A DNA stretch of 64,000 nt from Bacillus haynesii (GTDB lineage Bacteria > Bacillota > Bacilli > Bacillales > Bacillaceae). Where the stretch lies: assembly GCF_001969855.1 (NCBI RefSeq), contig NZ_MRBL01000001.1, positions 62,001 to 126,000 on the forward strand, given 5' to 3'. Below the pieces are notes generated by a model. That model worked only from the letters and a program-made list of their open reading frames with translations, was not told where the DNA came from and did no database searches. Positions within the stretch are counted from its first letter, which is position 1; every line of letters starts with the position of its first letter. Made by a program: the position numbers and the translations under genes. Below, piece by piece: positions 12,610 to 21,016 of the stretch.

Positions 12610-12648
12610 GAAAAAAACTGCGCCGGCAGCCTGTCCGCCGGCAGCAGA
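12610..12648 (-). terminator. Terminator of the beta-oxidation operon
   Basis: Minus strand CTGC-T-GCCGGC, 9-nt loop, GCCGGC-GCAG, then TTTTTTT. It lies about 30 nt past the acdA stop. Confidence 0.88.
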
Positions 12649-12679
12649 TCAAGCCGTGCCAGACGGCTGTTTTCCACCC

Positions 12680-13819
12680 TTATTTCATCAGCATTCTCGA
12701 AATGACGAGCTTCTGAATTTCCTGCGTTCCTTCATAGATTTGAGTGATTTTTGCATCGCGCATAAAGCGCTCGACCGGATAATCCTTTGTGTAGCCGTAT
12801 CCGCCGAATATTTGCACGGCCTCGGTCGTCACTTTCATGGCCGTATCCCCTGCGTAAAGCTTTGACATGGCGGAAGCTTTTCCATAAGGCAGTCCCTCCG
12901 ATTCCAGCCATGCCGCCTGGTAGGTTAAAAGCCTTGAAGCTTCAATCTCCGTCGCCATATCAGCCAATTTAAAAGCGATCCCCTGCTGCTCGGCGATCGG
13001 CCTGCCGAATTGCTTCCGCTCTTTCGCATACGCTTTCGCCGCCTCAAATGCGCCCTGGGCAATCCCGACAGCTTGAGCGGCAATTCCGTTTCTACCTCCA
13101 TCGAGCGTCTTCATTGCGATTTTAAAGCCTTCACCTTCCCCGCCAAGGCGGTTTTTTAAAGGTACGCGGCAATCCTGAAAGATGATTTCGGTTGTCGGCG
13201 ATGAACGGATGCCCAGTTTCCTTTCTTTTTTCCCGACAGAAAAGCCGGGAAAATCCTTTTCAACGATAAAAGCGGTTGTGCCTTTGTGTTTCTGTTCCGG
13301 CGCAAGGTTGGCAAACACGATGTAGAAGTCTGCGATTCCGCCGTTTGTGATAAAAATCTTCGTCCCGTTTAAAATATATTCATCGCCGTTTTTAACCGCG
13401 CCCGTTTTCATACCGCCGGCATCGGAGCCTGAACCGGGCTCCGTCAATCCGTAGGCTCCTATCTTTTCACCGCGGGCCATCGGCTTTAAGTATTCCTGCT
13501 TCTGTTCTTCTGTTCCGAATGCGTAAATCGGCCAGCCCGCAAGCGATGTATGGGCAGACAAGGTGACACCCGTTGAGGCGCAGACTTTCGAAAGCTCTTC
13601 AACCGCGATAACGTAGGCGAGATAGTCGCTGCCGATCCCTCCGTATTCCTCAGGCCACGGTATACCTGTCAGCCCCAATTCCGCCATTTTTGCAAACAGT
13701 TCTCTGTCAAACCGCTCTTCCTCATCCCGCTCCTTCGCAGTCGGCTCCACCTCGTGATGGGCAAAGTCGCGCACCATCTTCTGTATCATTTGGTGCTCTT
13801 CACTCAGCTTAAAGATCAT
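12680..13819 (-). CDS. acdA: Acyl-CoA dehydrogenase
   Basis: FAD-dependent first oxidation of fatty acyl-CoA to the trans-2-enoyl form. The 379 residues carry the family signatures [16 protein letters not shown] (FAD/substrate loop), ITNGGIAD and the catalytic-base glutamate E363 in IYEGTQEIQ. Start ATG 13819 is preceded by GGGGG at 7 nt. It is the last gene of a five-gene operon, 21 nt behind a second acyl-CoA dehydrogenase. B. subtilis has acdA directly next to fadF; here three further beta-oxidation genes lie between them. Electrons would pass to ETF and then to the FadF-type reductase of the same operon. Confidence 0.94.
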   Translation of the reverse strand: MIFKLSEEHQMIQKMVRDFAHHEVEPTAKERDEEERFDRELFAKMAELGLTGIPWPEEYGGIGSDYLAYVIAVEELSKVCASTGVTLSAHTSLAGWPIYAFGTEEQKQEYLKPMARGEKIGAYGLTEPGSGSDAGGMKTGAVKNGDEYILNGTKIFITNGGIADFYIVFANLAPEQKHKGTTAFIVEKDFPGFSVGKKERKLGIRSSPTTEIIFQDCRVPLKNRLGGEGEGFKIAMKTLDGGRNGIAAQAVGIAQGAFEAAKAYAKERKQFGRPIAEQQGIAFKLADMATEIEASRLLTYQAAWLESEGLPYGKASAMSKLYAGDTAMKVTTEAVQIFGGYGYTKDYPVERFMRDAKITQIYEGTQEIQKLVISRMLMK

Positions 13820-13840
13820 CCTTTTTCCCCCTTTGACCCC

Positions 13841-14971
13841 TTATAAATGCTTACCGATAACGATCCGCTGGATCTCGCTTGTGCCCTCATAAATTTCACA
13901 CACTTTCGCATCCCTGAAATATCGTTCAGCGCTAAAATCCTTTGTGTATCCAAAATCTCCGAGCAGCTGCACGGCTTCTCCGGCGACATACATCGCCGTT
14001 TCCGAAGCGAACAGTTTGGCCATTGAAGCAGCTTTTCCCGTCTGCATGCCTTGCTGTTTCAGCGAAGCGGCCTGATAGACGAGAAGCCTGGCTGCCTCTG
14101 TCCTCGCCGCCATGTCGGCCAGCTTAAAGGCAAGCCCTTGTCCGTTCTTATACAGCTCTCCGTCCGGATACCGTTTTTTTAGAAATTGAACAGCTTCAGA
14201 AAGCGCTCCTTCGGCGATACCCAGAGCCTGCGCCGCAATTCCGATCCGGCCGGTATCCAGGTTAGACAGGGCCATTTTGAATCCCTTTCCTTCCTCCCCC
14301 AGCAGCTGCCGGGCAGGAATGACAGCGTTATCAAAATTTAAAGTGACCGTTAGCGAACCGTGAAGCCCCATTTTCTTTTCATTTTTTCCGATGAAAAAGC
14401 CCGGCGTTCCCTTCTCCACGATAAAAGCGGAAATGCCTCCCGTTCCCGCCTTCTGATCGGTTGAAGCAAAAATAAGATAAATGTCCGCTGCTCCGCCGTT
14501 TGTGATGAAAACTTTCGTTCCGTTCAGCACATAGGTATCGCCGCGCTTTTCGGCCCTGGTTTTTAGACTGCCCGCATCGGAACCGGCACTCGGTTCGGTT
14601 AAACAAAAAGCTCCCAAGTACTCTCCTGCTGCCAGTTTTTTAACATAATGCTCTTTTTGCCGCTCATTTCCGTATAAAAGAATGGGAATGGTGACAATTG
14701 ACGTGTGTACAGAGAGAACCGCACCAAGAACGGGACTTTTCTTTGACAGCTCATGTATGGTCATCATATAGGTGATGAAGTCATGACCGGCCCCGCTGTA
14801 TGTAGCCGGTATCGGAAGCCCCATCCAGCCGCGCTCCGCCATTTTCTTCAAAAGAGAGGCTGGAAAACGTCCTTTTTCCATTTCAGGTACAAAAGGAGCG
14901 ACCTCCTGGTTGACAAATTGCCTGACAATCTTCTGCATGCGGGTCTGCTCTTCTGTAAACTGAAAATTCAA
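13841..14971 (-). CDS. Second acyl-CoA dehydrogenase of the operon
   Basis: Same family as the downstream acdA but clearly divergent, suggesting different acyl chain preference. The 376 residues include GAFCLTEPSAGSDAGS, ITNGGAAD and the catalytic E362 in IYEGTSEIQ. The TTG at 14971 (MNFQFTEEQ) is preferred because AAGGAGG lies 7 nt upstream; the GTG two codons earlier abuts that site. It overlaps nothing and sits 12 nt after the dehydrogenase gene. By position it corresponds to mmgC of the B. subtilis mother-cell mmgABC operon, but here it is in a FadR-type operon. Confidence 0.9.
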   Translation of the reverse strand: MNFQFTEEQTRMQKIVRQFVNQEVAPFVPEMEKGRFPASLLKKMAERGWMGLPIPATYSGAGHDFITYMMTIHELSKKSPVLGAVLSVHTSIVTIPILLYGNERQKEHYVKKLAAGEYLGAFCLTEPSAGSDAGSLKTRAEKRGDTYVLNGTKVFITNGGAADIYLIFASTDQKAGTGGISAFIVEKGTPGFFIGKNEKKMGLHGSLTVTLNFDNAVIPARQLLGEEGKGFKMALSNLDTGRIGIAAQALGIAEGALSEAVQFLKKRYPDGELYKNGQGLAFKLADMAARTEAARLLVYQAASLKQQGMQTGKAASMAKLFASETAMYVAGEAVQLLGDFGYTKDFSAERYFRDAKVCEIYEGTSEIQRIVIGKHL

Positions 14972-14983
14972 GCTCACCCCTCC

Positions 14984-15847
14984 TTATGTCGGCTGCTTTT
15001 CGTACGTATAAAACCCTCTGCCCGTTTTCTTTCCGAGACGTCCTGCGCTGACATATTGTTTAAGGAGCGGACAAGGCCTGTATTTATCATCGCCAAAGCC
15101 TTCATGCAGCGTCTCCATAATATACAGACACGTATCCAGACCGATCAGATCGGCGAGAGCCAGCGGACCCATCGGATGGTTCATGCCAAGCTTCATGATT
15201 CCGTCTATGCTTTCTTTCTCGGCGACGCCTTCATAAAGTGCAAAAACCGCCTCATTAATCATCGGCATTAAAATGCGGTTGGAGATAAATCCCGGAAAAT
15301 CCCGCACCTCTATCGGAACCTTGTTCATCCGCTCCGCTGCAGACACGACGGTTTCATATGTTTCGCCGCTCGTCTCAAGCCCCCTGATGACCTCGACAAG
15401 CTGCATGACCGGAACCGGGTTCATAAAATGCATGCCGATGACATTCTGGGGTTTTTTCGTGACGGAAGCGAGTTCCGTAATCGACAAGGACGATGTATTT
15501 GATGCCAATATGGCTGAGTCTTCGGTCACTTCATCAAGCCGCTTGAAAATCTCTTTTTTTACATCCATTTGCTCAACAGCCGCTTCAATGATGAGAAAGG
15601 CTTCCCGTGCTTCGTCCAGCGAAGCTGAAGGAGAAAGACGCTGATAGATTTGCTGCACGTCTCCATGCGGCAGCTTGCCTTTTTCCGCCTGTCTGACTAG
15701 CTGGCCGGAAATGCGCTTCATTCCCTTTTCAATTTGTTCAGGTGATACGTCATACATGTAAACATTGTATCCGGCCTGGGCAGAGACCTGGGCGATCCCG
15801 GCCCCCATCTGGCCGGCTCCGATGACCATGATCGTGTCTTTTTTCAT
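14984..15847 (-). CDS. 3-hydroxyacyl-CoA (3-hydroxybutyryl-CoA) dehydrogenase
   Basis: NAD-dependent oxidation of 3-hydroxyacyl-CoA. The 287 residues have the Rossmann motif VIGAGQMGAGIA (8-19), the SNTSSLSITE segment, GMHFMNPVPVM with the catalytic histidine, and the C-terminal helical domain NHPMGPLALADLIGLD. The short single-domain form is typical of MmgB/Hbd rather than the fused FadB. AAGGGGG precedes ATG 15847. It lies 15 nt after the thiolase. An enoyl-CoA hydratase, the missing middle step, is not in this operon. Confidence 0.92.
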   Translation of the reverse strand: MKKDTIMVIGAGQMGAGIAQVSAQAGYNVYMYDVSPEQIEKGMKRISGQLVRQAEKGKLPHGDVQQIYQRLSPSASLDEAREAFLIIEAAVEQMDVKKEIFKRLDEVTEDSAILASNTSSLSITELASVTKKPQNVIGMHFMNPVPVMQLVEVIRGLETSGETYETVVSAAERMNKVPIEVRDFPGFISNRILMPMINEAVFALYEGVAEKESIDGIMKLGMNHPMGPLALADLIGLDTCLYIMETLHEGFGDDKYRPCPLLKQYVSAGRLGKKTGRGFYTYEKQPT

Positions 15848-15862
15848 TTAAAATCCCCCTTT

Positions 15863-17041
15863 TTATACCTCGATCATCACGGCGTCTCCCTGGCCGCCGC
15901 CGCTGCAAATGGCAGCAATACCTGTACCGCCGCCGCGCCGTTTTAATTCGTACATAAGCGTTAAAATGATTCTTGCTCCGCTCGCACCGATCGGATGGCC
16001 AAGCGCAATGGCGCCGCCATTGACATTGACCTTCTCCATATCAAGGCCCGCGATCTTTCCGCTTGCTAAAGCAACCGCGGCGAAAGCTTCATTGATTTCA
16101 AACAGTTTGATATCAGAAAGTTCAGCTCCCGTTTTGTTAAGCAGTTCTCTGATGACAAGCCCGGGGGTTTTCGGGAAGTCTTTGGCTTCGACTGCAATGG
16201 ATGTATGCGCTTTAATGACGGCGGACGCCTTCACATTGAGTTCCTTTGCTTTGTCTTCATTCATCACGATAAGTGAGCATGCCCCATCATTTACCCCCGG
16301 CGCGTTTCCCGCAGTAATTGTCCCATCATGGTCAAAAACCGGAGCAAGCTTTGACAGCCTTTCCAATGACGTGTCGCGCCGCGGAGCTTCATCTTGATCG
16401 ACCGTTAATTCGCCGCCCCGCTTCTCTTGGATGCTGACCGGGACGATCTCTTCTCCAAGCGCGCCTGAAGCCGTAGCCTGTACGGCCCGCATGTGGCTCC
16501 TGAGCGCCCATCGATCCTGCTCTTCCCTGGCAATCTCCAACTCTTTCGCAGCGGCGTTTCCGTAGGAGCCCATGTGAACGCCAGTAAATGAGCATGTCAG
16601 CCCGTCTGTGATCATCAAATCTTTAACCGCTCCGTCTCCCATTCTCAGCCCCCACCTCGCTTTTTGAAGCAAATAAGGGGCATTTGACATCGATTCCATA
16701 CCTCCCGCGGCAATGACCTCCGCATCACCGGCCCGGATGATCTGATCCGCCATTGTGATGCTTCTTAAACCTGAAGCGCACACTTTATTAATCGTTTCCG
16801 TTTTGACGTCCCATGGAAGTCCCGCAAAACGCGCGGCCTGCCTCGACGGCAGCTGCCCCTGTCCGCCTTGAAGAACGGAGCCCATGATGACTTCATCGAC
16901 ATCCTCAGGATGTACACCGGAACGTTTTAATGCCTCTTTTATAGCGATTCCGCCGAGCTCCGCTGCCGTCTTTGACTGAAGCGCACCCCCGAGTTTTCCA
17001 AAAGGCGTGCGCGCGCCGCCTGCAATAACCGATCTCGCCAC
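15863..17041 (-). CDS. Acetyl-CoA acetyltransferase (thiolase)
   Basis: Thiolytic cleavage of 3-ketoacyl-CoA, the last beta-oxidation step. The 392 residues include the acylated C88 in INKVCASGLRS, NEAFA, GHPIGASGAR with the catalytic histidine, and the second cysteine C379 in AICSGGGQG. GTG 17041 follows AGAGG by 7 nt. A terminator-like hairpin lies between this gene and fadF. It is homologous to MmgA. Confidence 0.93.
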   Translation of the reverse strand: MARSVIAGGARTPFGKLGGALQSKTAAELGGIAIKEALKRSGVHPEDVDEVIMGSVLQGGQGQLPSRQAARFAGLPWDVKTETINKVCASGLRSITMADQIIRAGDAEVIAAGGMESMSNAPYLLQKARWGLRMGDGAVKDLMITDGLTCSFTGVHMGSYGNAAAKELEIAREEQDRWALRSHMRAVQATASGALGEEIVPVSIQEKRGGELTVDQDEAPRRDTSLERLSKLAPVFDHDGTITAGNAPGVNDGACSLIVMNEDKAKELNVKASAVIKAHTSIAVEAKDFPKTPGLVIRELLNKTGAELSDIKLFEINEAFAAVALASGKIAGLDMEKVNVNGGAIALGHPIGASGARIILTLMYELKRRGGGTGIAAICSGGGQGDAVMIEV

Positions 17042-17084
17042 CTGACATCCTCTCCCCTTATCATGATTTGTACATACCGAAGAT

Positions 17085-17118
17085 AAAAGAAGGCGGAGAT
17101 CCAGCTCACACCTTCTTT
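17085..17118 (-). terminator. Hairpin inside the beta-oxidation operon
   Basis: Minus-strand AAGAAGG and CCTTCTT arms with an inner GAG/CTC pair, followed by TTATC. It lies in the 97-nt gap between fadF and the thiolase and could attenuate or stabilise the mRNA; its T-run is weak. Confidence 0.45.
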
Positions 17119-17138
17119 ATTCAAAACCTGAAATCCGT

Positions 17139-19253
17139 CTATGAAGCATGTTCTTTTTGTTCTGACCCGAAGACGGCGCGTTCAAGCAGCTCCGCTACAT
17201 CGTACGTGCCGACCTGATCCTCCAATTCCTTGGCTTTTGTTCCATCGCCGAGCATCGTTAAACAATACGGACAGCCCGAACTGATAACAGAAGGTGAAGT
17301 GCTGAGCGCCTGCTCCGTTCTGGCAACGTTGATCCTTGTGCCCGCCTCTTCCTCCATCCACATGAGGCCGCCCCCCGCTCCGCAGCACATTCCGTTTTCA
17401 CGGCTGCGCTCCATTTCCGTTAAACGGATGCCCGGAATGGAGCGGAGAATAGCGCGCGGCGGATCGTAAACCTCGTTGTAGCGGCCCAAATAGCATGAAT
17501 CATGAAAGGTGACGGTTTCGCGAACCGGAAACTCAGGTTTCAGCCTTCCTTCTTCAATGAGGGCAGCGAGAATTTCTGTATGATGATATACTTCCGCTTT
17601 CAGACCAAAATCAGGATATTCATTTTTAAAAATATTGTATGCATGCGGATCGATGGTTACAATTTTTTGAACATCATTTTTTTCAAATTCTTCTATGTTT
17701 TTTGCGGCAAGCTCCTGGAATAAAAACTCGTTGCCAAGCCGCCTCGGCGTATCGCCTGAATTTTTTTCTTTATTGCCTAAAATCGCGAACGTGACCCCGG
17801 CTTGATTGAGGAGGCGCGCGAAAGCCATGGCGATCTTCTGACTTCTCCGGTCATACGATCCCATCGATCCGACCCAAAACAGGTATTCAAAGGATTCGCC
17901 TTTTTTCTTCATTTCCTTCACTGTCGGCACCTCAACGTCGTCTCTCATGTCACGCCAGTTTTCACGTTCTTTTCTGTTTAACCCCCAAGGGTTCCCCTGC
18001 CTTTCAATGCTCGTCATGGCGCGCTGGGCATCTGCATCCATTTTTCCTTCTGTGAGCACGAGATAGCGGCGGAGATCGATGATCTTATCGACGTGCTCAT
18101 TCATGACCGGGCACTGATCTTCACAATTCCGGCAGGTTGTGCAGGCCCAAATTTCTTCTTCTGTGATGATGTCGCCGATTAAGCTCGGATTGTAAAGTTC
18201 TGAAGCAGCCGCTTCCCTTGATCCTTCTCCCCCTGCCGCTATGGCCAGCTGGTTGCCTTTCGTATGCTGAAAGAGCGGCGCGGGAACCCAAGGCGTTTTC
18301 GATGTCACTGCTGCTCCCTTTTCTGTCAAATGGTCTCTGAGCCGCAAAATCAGATCCATCGGCGAAAGCATCTTGCCTGTTCCGGTAGCCGGGCACATAT
18401 TGGTACAGCGCCCGCATTCCACGCACGCGTAAAGGTCGATCAGCTGGGACTGCCTGAATTCCTCGATCCGTCCGACGCCGAACGTTTCTTTTGTTTCATC
18501 TTCAAAATCGATTTTTTGAAGCTTTCCCGGGTTTGTCAGCCGGCTGAAAAATACGTTTGCCGGTCCGGCAATTAAGTGGGCGTGTTTTGACTGCGGCACA
18601 TAGACTAAAAATGTCAGTAAGATGAGAAGGTGCGCCCACCATGCCGCGTAGAACACTGCCTCTGCGGCGGTTTCCCCCATAAAACCGAAGACAAAAGCGA
18701 TGCCTGATGCCATCGGTTCGTGCCATGATAATGAATGTTCATGCCAGATCATGTTCATACCGTTTCCGAGTAAAACGGTAAACATCAAGCCGCCGATCAG
18801 CATGAGCACGATCCCCGACTTAAAATTGCGCTTCAGTCTGACGAGCTTTTCAATATAGCGCCTGTGAAAAGCCCAGACTACCGCAATTAAAATCATCAGC
18901 GTGACGATTTCCTGAAAAAACGTAAACGCCGGGTAGACGCCGCCAAGCGGAAGGCCTTGATCAGGAACGAGCCCTTTCAAAATAAAATCGATCGCTCCCA
19001 ACTGTACGAGAATAAATCCGTAAAAAAACATGACATGGATGATGCCGCTTTTTTTATCTTTAAGCAGTTTCTTTTGGCCAAACACGTTCTCCCATATCTT
19101 TTGAAGGCGCTCCTTCGTCCGCTTATCAAAATCCTCTTTTTGTCCGAGCCTGATGTAGCTGATTCTCGTTCTGATCAAATAGACAAACAGATAAACGGCG
19201 TAAGCGGTTACACCTAAAAACGCAATGAAATTCAACCACAGTAAGACATTCAT
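17139..19253 (-). CDS. fadF: Membrane-bound iron-sulfur oxidoreductase FadF (ETF:menaquinone type)
   Basis: Probably moves electrons from electron-transfer flavoprotein to menaquinone during beta-oxidation. The 704 residues begin with several membrane helices (about 5-30, 72-95, 112-130, 148-165, 185-220). Two 4Fe-4S motifs follow, CVECGRCTNMCP (C277, C280, C283, C287) and CTTCRNCEDQCP (C371, C374, C377, C381), then two CCG-type domains with HDSCYLGR, CCGAGGG and SGCPYC, as in HdrD/GlpC proteins and mycobacterial EtfD. Length matches B. subtilis FadF (YwjF). It is the first gene of the operon, behind a FadR box. Confidence 0.9.
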   Translation of the reverse strand: MNVLLWLNFIAFLGVTAYAVYLFVYLIRTRISYIRLGQKEDFDKRTKERLQKIWENVFGQKKLLKDKKSGIIHVMFFYGFILVQLGAIDFILKGLVPDQGLPLGGVYPAFTFFQEIVTLMILIAVVWAFHRRYIEKLVRLKRNFKSGIVLMLIGGLMFTVLLGNGMNMIWHEHSLSWHEPMASGIAFVFGFMGETAAEAVFYAAWWAHLLILLTFLVYVPQSKHAHLIAGPANVFFSRLTNPGKLQKIDFEDETKETFGVGRIEEFRQSQLIDLYACVECGRCTNMCPATGTGKMLSPMDLILRLRDHLTEKGAAVTSKTPWVPAPLFQHTKGNQLAIAAGGEGSREAAASELYNPSLIGDIITEEEIWACTTCRNCEDQCPVMNEHVDKIIDLRRYLVLTEGKMDADAQRAMTSIERQGNPWGLNRKERENWRDMRDDVEVPTVKEMKKKGESFEYLFWVGSMGSYDRRSQKIAMAFARLLNQAGVTFAILGNKEKNSGDTPRRLGNEFLFQELAAKNIEEFEKNDVQKIVTIDPHAYNIFKNEYPDFGLKAEVYHHTEILAALIEEGRLKPEFPVRETVTFHDSCYLGRYNEVYDPPRAILRSIPGIRLTEMERSRENGMCCGAGGGLMWMEEEAGTRINVARTEQALSTSPSVISSGCPYCLTMLGDGTKAKELEDQVGTYDVAELLERAVFGSEQKEHAS

Positions 19254-19316
19254 CAGCTGCTCCCCCCTTCATTTCCCCAACCTTAAATCCCCTTGAACTA
19301 CCTTTATCTTAAATAA

Positions 19317-19344
19317 TGAATGAGTGTTCAGTCAATATATTTTC
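19317..19344 (-). promoter_or_regulatory. FadR box over the fadF promoter
   Basis: TGAATGAGTGTTCAGTCA (19317-19334) matches the Bacillus FadR operator TGAATGAnTAnTCATTCA at all but two specified positions. On the minus strand it overlaps TTGACT and the spacer of the probable fadF promoter, so FadR bound without long-chain acyl-CoA would block transcription. It may also affect the divergent clsB. Confidence 0.85.
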
Positions 19345-19402
19345 ATAAATGCAGGAAAATAGGGGGACACTATTCTTTACACGAAAAAAGGGAGTGTCTT
19401 CA

Positions 19403-20593
19403 TTGGTGCCTCTTATGATTATGGTATGTTTTCTCATCCTGCTTCTTGCGCTCGATTTCCGTCTCGGCCGCAAAGCCTTTGAGAAGAAAGCCTACGAACC
19501 CGTTTTTTCAGCGAAGAAAAGCGATATTGAACTGATTCATAATGGAGAAGACTTGTGTGAGCGGCTGATGGATGACATCCGCCAGGCCGAATCGTCGGTG
19601 CATGTCATGTTTTATATTGTGAAGAACGATGACATCAGTCTTGAATTTTTGAAGGTGCTGAAGGATAAAGCGAAATCCGGCGTATGCGTCCGCTTGCTGA
19701 TCGACCGGATCGGCGCGATGAAGGTGAAGAAACAAGTGCTGTCCGGCTTAAAACAAAGCGGAGCGCACGTTTTTTTCGTCAACAAGCCGGGCTTCCCTTA
19801 TTTCTTTTATCGGCTGAATGCAAGAAATCACCGAAAAATCGCCGTCATAGACGGAAAGATCGGCTATGTGGGCGGATTTAACATTGCGAAAGAATACCTT
19901 GGTAAAAAAGCGGAATTCGGACCGTGGAAGGATTACCATTTGCGAATGACGGGAGAAGGCGTGGCTGACTTGCAGCACATTTTTTTATCGGACTTCAAAA
20001 GAGAAGCGCCGCAGGCAAAGCCGGACAGCAGCGTGTTTCCGCCGCTGCATCAAGGAGCTGTCACCCATTCCATGCATGCGACAAAGGGGTTTTCTCTAGA
20101 GGAAAAATACATTTCATTTATCGAACAGGCAAAAGAAAGAATCATGATTTGCACACCGTACTATATACCGAGCCCGGCTTTGCAGCAGGCTGTTCTTTCA
20201 GCCAGGGAAAGGGGCGTGAACGTGTCGGTTCTCGTGCCGATGAAAGCTGACCATCCGCTTGTCAAAGAGGCCGCCTACACGCACTTTCCCGCACTCTTGG
20301 AAGCGGGCTGCTATATTTACCGGTACTACAGGGGCTTTTATCATGCAAAAGCATTGATCGTCGATGACCGGCATGTGATGATCGGAACATCGAATTTTGA
20401 CAACCGGAGCTTGTTTCTCAATGATGAAGTGAATGTCGTCATCCATGATAAACACTGGGCAAAACAATTCTTTGACGTCGTCAAGGAAAGCATTGAACAC
20501 GCTGAGCTTCTGACAAAGGAGCGGTATGCGAAGCGGCCGGTGATGCAGCGGCCCGTCGAATGGCTGACGAAATCGATTTCATACTTTTTATGA
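19403..20593 (+). CDS. clsB: Minor cardiolipin synthase / phospholipase D family protein
   Basis: Phosphatidyl transferase of the two-HKD family. The 396 residues start with a membrane anchor (about 1-20), then HKD motif 1 with H143, K145 and D150 (HRKIAVIDGKIGYVGG) and motif 2 with H314, K316 and D321 (YHAKALIVDD). It is close in length and sequence to B. subtilis YwjE/ClsB and has only one N-terminal helix, unlike ClsA. Start is TTG 19403 with AAGGGAG 7 nt upstream; an ATG at 19349 precedes that site. It is divergent from the beta-oxidation operon. The B. subtilis uvsE-type neighbour (ywjD) is absent. Confidence 0.9.
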   Translation: MVPLMIMVCFLILLLALDFRLGRKAFEKKAYEPVFSAKKSDIELIHNGEDLCERLMDDIRQAESSVHVMFYIVKNDDISLEFLKVLKDKAKSGVCVRLLIDRIGAMKVKKQVLSGLKQSGAHVFFVNKPGFPYFFYRLNARNHRKIAVIDGKIGYVGGFNIAKEYLGKKAEFGPWKDYHLRMTGEGVADLQHIFLSDFKREAPQAKPDSSVFPPLHQGAVTHSMHATKGFSLEEKYISFIEQAKERIMICTPYYIPSPALQQAVLSARERGVNVSVLVPMKADHPLVKEAAYTHFPALLEAGCYIYRYYRGFYHAKALIVDDRHVMIGTSNFDNRSLFLNDEVNVVIHDKHWAKQFFDVVKESIEHAELLTKERYAKRPVMQRPVEWLTKSISYFL

Positions 20594-20600
20594 ATCATAC

Positions 20601-20626
20601 GTTTATCCTGCATGACATGCGGGTAA
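20601..20626 (+). promoter_or_regulatory. Sigma-B promoter of the ywjC-like gene
   Basis: GTTTAT (20601-20606), 14-nt spacer, GGGTAA (20621-20626), close to the consensus GTTTAA / GGGTAT. It lies 40 nt before the ATG, implying general-stress control. Confidence 0.8.
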
Positions 20627-20666
20627 CATTTCACCAAGGTGATGATTACATACGGAGGGATGTACG

Positions 20667-20933
20667 ATGAACCAAGCAGAGTCGATTAAACTCCGCGCAC
20701 AATCGATGACATTAAAAAACTTGATTGAGCTGTACAGGCTTTGCCGCTCAGCCAGACATCAGCTATATATATGCTCAAGAAAAACGATGTGCAAAATTAA
20801 AGATTTAATTGAGCTGGAAATGTTCAGAATGGCCAATCGTGAAAATGAGTGCCTGATTGTCATCGAAGGGAAAATGGCACAGGAATTAGTAAAAAAAGCA
20901 CAATCGATTCTTTCTGATGCTCAAGTTCAATAA
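20667..20933 (+). CDS. ywjC: Small general-stress protein, YwjC-like
   Basis: An 88-residue soluble protein, mostly helical, with three cysteines in a C-x(9)-C-x(5)-C arrangement (RLCRSA, YICSRKTMCK). No catalytic motif is seen and the function is unknown. ATG 20667 follows GGAGGG by 7 nt. Assignment to ywjC rests on the location after clsB, the size and the sigma-B promoter; sequence identity could not be checked. In B. subtilis several genes including the nar cluster separate ywjC from argS; here argS follows directly. Confidence 0.75.
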   Translation: MNQAESIKLRAQSMTLKNLIELYRLCRSARHQLYICSRKTMCKIKDLIELEMFRMANRENECLIVIEGKMAQELVKKAQSILSDAQVQ

Positions 20934-20979
20934 GAGAAGGCGGCGGTCCTTCCTTTGTGAGACGCCTCCTCACTAAATA

Positions 20980-21016
20980 AAAAAAAAGCCCCCGTTCAAT
21001 GGACGGGGGCTTCGTT
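20980..21016. terminator. Bidirectional terminator between ywjC and argS
   Basis: Nine-bp stem AGCCCCCGT / ACGGGGGCT with 7-nt loop; A-run left, TTCGTTTT right. Confidence 0.9.
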
